A model generated the notes under the pieces. That model searched no databases. It was given only the letters and a program-made list of their open reading frames with translations, and was not told where the DNA came from. This document shows positions 1 to 3,616 of a DNA stretch of 6,279 nt, piece after piece; within the stretch, counting starts at the first letter, position 1; every line of letters begins with the position of its first letter. The DNA comes from Betaproteobacteria bacterium (GTDB lineage Bacteria > Pseudomonadota > Gammaproteobacteria > Burkholderiales > Burkholderiaceae), in NCBI GenBank assembly GCA_018969885.1, contig JAGWXN010000195.1:1-6279 (forward strand). Reading direction: 5' to 3'. The position numbers were made by a program, and so were the translations under genes.

Positions 1-612
1 GGCGTCAGCCCAGTGAACATGCCTGAAACCGCATCCCGCTGCCGCCTCCATGGCCACCGCCGGCGCCTTGCCGCCGGGCGCACGCCAGATGGGATCGAGC
101 CCCTGCCCGGTCATTTCACGAAACCGCTGGTCGACCCGACGCAATTCACGGCAAAGTTCGCCGGCATTCCAGACCTGATCTTTTCCGGCGGCTTCGCCAA
201 ATTGCGGGCGGGCCATGAAAGCGCCGACCGGGATCTGGCCTGCGCGGCCTTCCCGCAGGTAGACATGGTCGAAGGTGTGGCTGCCGAAGCGATGGCCTTC
301 GGCCGCGCGCGAGCGCCAGTAGGGCGCCCAGGACAGATCGAGCGAATGATCACCGTGGATGGTTTTTTCGCTTGCCAGAAAAAACGTGGCACGCACCTTG
401 TGCCGGTTCAGGATGTCAGCAATGAGGGGCGCATCGCGCATGCTGCCGGTATCGAGCGTGAGATAGACCCAGCCTTTACACGGGTAGGTTGCCCCGGGGT
501 CGGTGGCCCCTTGGGCGGCATAGACGCCATGAGCCGCGACAAGCGCGGCCACTGCCGCGGCTACGCGCCCCCGTAAGCCGTGCATCAGTCCGACAGCCCG
601 CGCGAGGCGCAT
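1..612 (-). CDS. Secreted polysaccharide deacetylase (NodB homology domain), C-terminus outside window
   Basis: Only the first 204 codons are present; no stop is reached before base 1. The N-terminus has basic residues and then an Ala/Val-rich stretch (about residues 15-33) ending in YAAQGA, which looks like a Sec signal peptide, so the product should act in the periplasm or outside the cell. The NodB fold is recognisable by motif 1 as TLDTG (residues 52-56), followed by VRATFFLASEKT, motif 2 as HTFDH (112-116, the two zinc-binding His of H-S/T-x-x-H) and motif 3 as RAPGG (177-181). Members of this family remove N- or O-acetyl groups from polysaccharides such as peptidoglycan or chitin-like chains; the substrate here is unknown. 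Motif 1 is odd because the usual TFDDG has its second, metal-binding Asp replaced by Thr55. The start at 612 is chosen for its TGATG overlap with the upstream propeller gene. An in-frame ATG at 585 also leaves a good signal peptide, and neither has a strong Shine-Dalgarno sequence. Confidence 0.85.
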   Translation of the reverse strand, partial: MRLARAVGLMHGLRGRVAAAVAALVAAHGVYAAQGATDPGATYPCKGWVYLTLDTGSMRDAPLIADILNRHKVRATFFLASEKTIHGDHSLDLSWAPYWRSRAAEGHRFGSHTFDHVYLREGRAGQIPVGAFMARPQFGEAAGKDQVWNAGELCRELRRVDQRFREMTGQGLDPIWRAPGGKAPAVAMEAAAGCGFRHVHWADA

Positions 613-1631
613 CAGATGAGCGGCGCGCGGTCCGCGAAGAAAATGCCGTGCGGCGAGCGACCGACACCGATCGTGTGAAAGATCTTGCCGTCGGCCAGAT
701 TGACCAGCGAGACCTGTCGGGCGAATCGGTTGGTGATCCACATGGTCTTCCGGTCCGAGGTGATTTCCATGCAGTCGGGGCCTCCGGGCACCGCGAAGCT
801 GCTCACCACCTGGAAGCTTCGCATGTCGATGCAACTCACAGAATTGTCGACCCGGTTGGTGACAAACACATGACGCTGATCACCCAAGCCGCGAAGGTTA
901 TGCGCACCGCGGCCGGTCACGATGCGCTTTACCGATTTCTGCGCGCGCCAGTCGATGACATCGACAAAATTCTCGCCCATCACGCCAACCATCAGGTGGC
1001 GATCATCGGGCGTGATGAGAATGCCGGCGGGTTGTTTGCCCGTGCGAAGCTTCCAGATCGGCTCCAGCTTCTGGAGGCTGATGGCAACGATTTCGTTGCT
1101 GTCCTGGAGCGTGGCAAACACGGTGCTGCTGTCGGCAGAAAACCAGATGTGGCTGGGCGCCTTGGGAACCGACAGGCGTTTGGCGAGTTTCAGGTCGCCG
1201 CCCTCGTAGCGATAAATGTCGACGCGATCGAGCCTGAGCGCTGCAGTGACAAACCAGCGGGTGTCGGGCGAAAAACCCAGCTGGTAGGGATCATCGATGG
1301 AGGCAATTCGCCGCTGAACCTCTGCGGTGCCGGGGTCGAAGAACACCAGGTCATCGCTCATGGCGTTACCCACAATCACCGACTTGCCGTCGGGTGTGGG
1401 GTAGAGGTGGTGGGGTTCCTTGCCCACGGTGATGCGCCGCGACTCGGTGCGCGCGGCCTTGTCGATGAGTGACACCGACGCATCACGCGAGTTGAGCACA
1501 TAGACCCACTCGCCTGCCCGCTGCGGCGTGGACGCAGGCGAGCTCAAGGGGGAGAAGACCGAGACAGCGGCGGACGCACCCACCGCGCTTTGAACGAAAC
1601 GACGCCGGACGGGGCTGCTGCAGGACGACAT
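612..1631 (-). CDS. Exported YVTN/YncE-like beta-propeller protein
   Basis: A 339-residue protein. The N-terminus contains RRRFVQ (residues 9-14), close to the twin-arginine consensus RRxFLK, then a weakly hydrophobic Ala/Ser/Val segment to about residue 35. This suggests Tat export to the periplasm and supports this start even though the Shine-Dalgarno region is poor. The rest is built of roughly 40-residue repeats of the YVTN/lactonase/cytochrome-d1-like kind, for example WVYVLNSRDASVSLID, VFVTNRVDNSVSCIDM and MWITNRFARQVSLVNL, each followed by a turn such as TPDGKSVIVG, TPDDRHLMVG or TSDRKTMWIT. About seven blades fit the length. No catalytic motif or haem-binding CxxCH is seen, so a binding or scaffold role is as likely as an enzymatic one. 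Its stop overlaps the deacetylase start by one base, implying one operon. The molecular role is unknown; the family call rests on the repeat pattern. Confidence 0.85.
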   Translation of the reverse strand: MSSCSSPVRRRFVQSAVGASAAVSVFSPLSSPASTPQRAGEWVYVLNSRDASVSLIDKAARTESRRITVGKEPHHLYPTPDGKSVIVGNAMSDDLVFFDPGTAEVQRRIASIDDPYQLGFSPDTRWFVTAALRLDRVDIYRYEGGDLKLAKRLSVPKAPSHIWFSADSSTVFATLQDSNEIVAISLQKLEPIWKLRTGKQPAGILITPDDRHLMVGVMGENFVDVIDWRAQKSVKRIVTGRGAHNLRGLGDQRHVFVTNRVDNSVSCIDMRSFQVVSSFAVPGGPDCMEITSDRKTMWITNRFARQVSLVNLADGKIFHTIGVGRSPHGIFFADRAPLI

Positions 1632-1696
1632 TGCTGCTTTGACGAGAGAGTGACGAAGACGAGATTGTGCCGCAAACCGCTACACTCGGCAGCGTC
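1632..1696. promoter_or_regulatory. Divergent intergenic region between propeller and AEC genes
   Basis: These 65 bases separate the divergently transcribed propeller and transporter genes and should hold both promoters. On the plus strand I can point to TTGACG at 1639-1644 (a good -35 match) and TACACT at 1681-1686 (a fair -10 match), but they are too far apart to pair. A start site set by TACACT would leave almost no leader before the ATG at 1697. On the minus strand no convincing pair is seen. No inverted repeat that would suggest an operator stands out. Confidence 0.3.
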
Positions 1697-2638
1697 ATGC
1701 TTGATGTTCTCAATGTCACCGCCCCGGTTTTCGCCCTGGTGTTGTGCGGCTACGTCGCCGCCGCACGGTCCATGCTGCCTGCCGGGGCGATCGATGGCAT
1801 CAACGCCTTCGTTTACTGGTTCGCGCTACCAGCCATGTTGTTCCGGGTGGCGGGCCTGCGTCCGATCGGCGAGCTGTTCGAACCCCGGCTCGCGGCCGGG
1901 ATCGCGGTCGCCGGTCTGGTCTCTTTCGCGCTCGCCTACGGTCTGGCCCGCCGCAGCCGCTTTCTTGGCGAGCGCCCGGTATCGGAGGCCGCCTCGTTTG
2001 CGCTCGGCGCAGCCCATGGCAACGTCGGCTACCTGGGCATTGCGCTGCTCGGGCAATTGGGCGAGCACCTGCTCCCCATAGTCACCGTGGCCATCATTAC
2101 CGACAACATCGTCCTGATCGCCCTCACCATCGCCATCCTGGAGATGCAGCGCAACCAGCGCGGCGGCATGCTCGGGTCAATCGGCACCGCGTCGCGAAGC
2201 GTCCTGGTTTCGCCGCTCCTTGGATCAATCTTGCTGGGGTTGGCGTTCTCCGCGGCCGGGTTCAAGCTGCCTCAGTCGGTTGATACCTTCACCCGGATGC
2301 TGTCCGGCGCGGCCGGTCCGTGTGCGCTGTTTGCCATTGGCGCGGCACTCGGCAACAAGCCACTGCGGTTCAATCGCGAGATTGGGGTACTGGTCGGGAT
2401 CAAGCTGATGGTCACGCCTCTGGTGGCGGCGATCATGATGGTGGCGGTGCTGCCGCTTGAGCCCACCCTCGCTGCGGCGGGGGTGGTGTGCGCTGCGCTG
2501 CCCGCAGCGAGCAACACCTTCATCATCGCCCAGCGCTACGGCCTGCCCACCGCGTCGGTGAGCGCGGCCATTCTGGGCGGAACCCTGATCGCCGTGGCCA
2601 CGGTCAGTGCCATCATCTGGGCGACGGGCCTGCGCTAG
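1697..2638 (+). CDS. AEC-family (auxin efflux carrier / MdcF-like) transporter
   Basis: A 313-residue, almost wholly hydrophobic protein with about ten predicted membrane helices in two halves joined by a more polar loop (about residues 150-165, EMQRNQRGG). The family is recognised from the opening MLDVLNVTAPVFALVLCGY, from HGNVGYLGI (107-115), matching the broken-helix N-x-G motif of the first half, and from LPAASNTFIIAQRYG (268-282), matching the second half. AEC proteins are inner-membrane secondary carriers for small organic anions; known bacterial members include the malonate carrier MdcF, but the substrate cannot be read from this sequence. I start at the ATG at 1697 because family members typically begin with this MLD-x-L-N-x-T segment. 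An upstream in-frame GTG at 1667 would add ten residues and has purine-rich bases before it. The gene stands alone on the plus strand and converges on the cyclic-nucleotide-binding gene 16 bases away. Confidence 0.9.
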   Translation: MLDVLNVTAPVFALVLCGYVAAARSMLPAGAIDGINAFVYWFALPAMLFRVAGLRPIGELFEPRLAAGIAVAGLVSFALAYGLARRSRFLGERPVSEAASFALGAAHGNVGYLGIALLGQLGEHLLPIVTVAIITDNIVLIALTIAILEMQRNQRGGMLGSIGTASRSVLVSPLLGSILLGLAFSAAGFKLPQSVDTFTRMLSGAAGPCALFAIGAALGNKPLRFNREIGVLVGIKLMVTPLVAAIMMVAVLPLEPTLAAAGVVCAALPAASNTFIIAQRYGLPTASVSAAILGGTLIAVATVSAIIWATGLR

Positions 2639-2654
2639 CTGCCGTGGGATTGGG

Positions 2655-3005
2655 TCAGCCCGCGCGCCTTAGCGCGTTGTGCATGCTCTGCTGCAGAAGC
2701 AGCGCCTCGAAGACGGGCGCGAGCACGGGCGATTGCCGCTCAAGAATGCGGCGGAGACTATCGGCCTCAATGTAGAGGCACACCACCTCGTTCTGCGCCA
2801 CCGCGCTCGCCGACCTGATCCCCCCAGGGAGCAGCGCCTGCTCGCCGAAAGATTCGCCCGCCGACACCGTGGCAAACACGGTACCGGTCGTCGCATCGAG
2901 CATCTGCACCGTGCCCTTCTGGACCACGTAGAGCTTATCAGCGAGGTCTCCTGCGCTGAACAGCCGATCACCCGGCTGAAACTGGGCGAGTTCAAAGTCA
3001 TTCAT
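2655..3005 (-). CDS. Small single-domain cyclic-nucleotide-binding protein
   Basis: A 116-residue protein consisting of almost nothing but a CRP-type cyclic-nucleotide-binding (cNMP) domain. The beta-roll starts with FQPGDRLFSAGDLADKLYVVQKGTVQML (residues 9-36 as a whole, typical of the family). The phosphate-binding cassette FGEQALLPGGIRSASAVA keeps the key Glu55, Arg64 and the following Ser-Ala, so cAMP or cGMP binding is plausible. A C-terminal helical segment (about 82-114) follows. There is no helix-turn-helix, kinase, channel or GGDEF domain, so it is not a CRP/FNR transcription factor by itself and would need a partner to give an output. It starts inside the end of the preceding gene (ATGA overlap) with a good ribosome-binding site. 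The obvious candidate partner is the product of that preceding gene. The fold call is firm; the ligand and role are unknown. Confidence 0.85.
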   Translation of the reverse strand: MNDFELAQFQPGDRLFSAGDLADKLYVVQKGTVQMLDATTGTVFATVSAGESFGEQALLPGGIRSASAVAQNEVVCLYIEADSLRRILERQSPVLAPVFEALLLQQSMHNALRRAG

Positions 3006-3502
3006 TCGAGCGACTCCGGCGCTTTGTCGAGACCGAGCGTGCGAACCACGGCGCTACGCAGGATACCCCTTAGTGCAAGCGGCATTCTCGGCACCAAACG
3101 ATCGACCTGGGACAGGGGAATGAGCCGTGCCTCCACATCGGTGACGCACACCACGGACATGCTGTAGGGCAAGTGCGCAAGCCCCTCGGCGAGTCCGATG
3201 ATGCTGCCCGGACCGAGCCGGTAGATCTTTTCGCCTTCAACGCCCAGCAGCCGGCCGCGCACGATGAAATAGGCGGCCGTGACCTCTGCCCCGCGCGTGG
3301 CAAGCGGCTGCCTGGCGTTGAAATTGGCCGCACTGAGATGTTGACACCCCCAGAGCGTGAAGTAGAGCCGTTCGTCGCTGGTGAGTTTGCCCGAGGCGTA
3401 GATCTGCAGGCTCGCTACCGAATAGGGGTCGCTCACGCCGAGCGAGGCCAGTTTTTCGATCGACACTTCGTATTGTGCCGAGACGACTTTTTCGCTGCTC
3501 AT
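3002..3502 (-). CDS. Protein with degenerate cyclic-nucleotide-binding-like domain
   Basis: A 166-residue protein. The first 65 residues or so have no fold I recognise; the rest resembles a cNMP-binding beta-roll: RGAEVTAAYFIVRGRLLGVEGEKIYRLGPGSIIG, then VTDVEARLIPLSQVDRLV and a C-terminal helical tail. Aligned with the cassette of its downstream neighbour without gaps, the conserved Glu becomes Leu104 and the conserved Arg becomes Tyr113 (GLAEGLAHLPYSMS), so ordinary cyclic nucleotide binding is unlikely. No DNA-binding or catalytic domain is visible and there is no signal peptide, so it is probably cytoplasmic. It overlaps the next gene by four bases (ATGA), pointing to coupled translation and perhaps a complex. 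The ATG at 3502 is the only good start, though its Shine-Dalgarno region is weak. A structural or allosteric partner of the intact domain protein is my inference. Confidence 0.75.
   Translation of the reverse strand: MSSEKVVSAQYEVSIEKLASLGVSDPYSVASLQIYASGKLTSDERLYFTLWGCQHLSAANFNARQPLATRGAEVTAAYFIVRGRLLGVEGEKIYRLGPGSIIGLAEGLAHLPYSMSVVCVTDVEARLIPLSQVDRLVPRMPLALRGILRSAVVRTLGLDKAPESLE
3014..3019 (-). promoter_or_regulatory. Ribosome binding site CCGGAG for the 2655-3005 gene
   Basis: CCGGAG on the minus strand lies eight bases before the ATG at 3005, inside the last codons of the upstream overlapping gene. It is the clearest Shine-Dalgarno sequence found for a start in the window and fixes the start of the 116-residue protein, which can therefore be initiated by ribosomes finishing the upstream gene. 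Confidence 0.65.
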
Positions 3503-3616
3503 CGAGGGAAGTCCGGTCGGGGCAGGCGGGCCCTTGGCGGGCTCACGGATTAGGTGTTGGGAATTGCGGGGGGCTGAGTTTAATGCGAATCCCGACCTCA
3601 GGTGACGCGCAGGCCG
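3503..3616. promoter_or_regulatory. Intergenic region between hrpA and the cNMP-binding pair
   Basis: This 114-base gap lies after the hrpA stop and before the first cNMP-fold gene, both read on the minus strand. It is locally more AT-rich around 3550-3595 than the flanking genes, which fits a promoter for the pair, but no convincing -35/-10 combination is seen. The five-base inverted repeat CTGAG/CTCAG (3574-3578 with 3597-3601) has an 18-base loop and no T tract, so it is not a credible terminator for hrpA. Read-through from hrpA into the pair is possible. Confidence 0.3.

Noticed and set aside
13..576. A 187-codon plus-strand open frame at the left end
   Set aside because: The minus strand carries all three NodB motifs and a signal peptide in this stretch, so the plus-strand frame is a shadow.
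489..1472. A 327-codon open frame on the plus strand opposite the propeller gene
   Set aside because: The minus strand encodes clear beta-propeller repeats with a Tat-like leader over the same bases; the plus-strand product matches nothing I know.
1667..1696. GTG at 1667 as the AEC start
   Set aside because: It would add ten polar residues before the family-typical MLDVLN start. It is not excluded, but the ATG at 1697 fits the family better.
3523..3541. GGCGGG direct repeat around a GGGCCC palindrome upstream of the cNMP-fold pair
   Set aside because: The units are too short and too typical of this base composition to support an operator or repeat element.
3574..3601. Inverted repeat CTGAG/CTCAG as a terminator for hrpA
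   Set aside because: The stem is only five bases, the loop is 18 bases and there is no T tract after it on the minus strand; it is likely chance.
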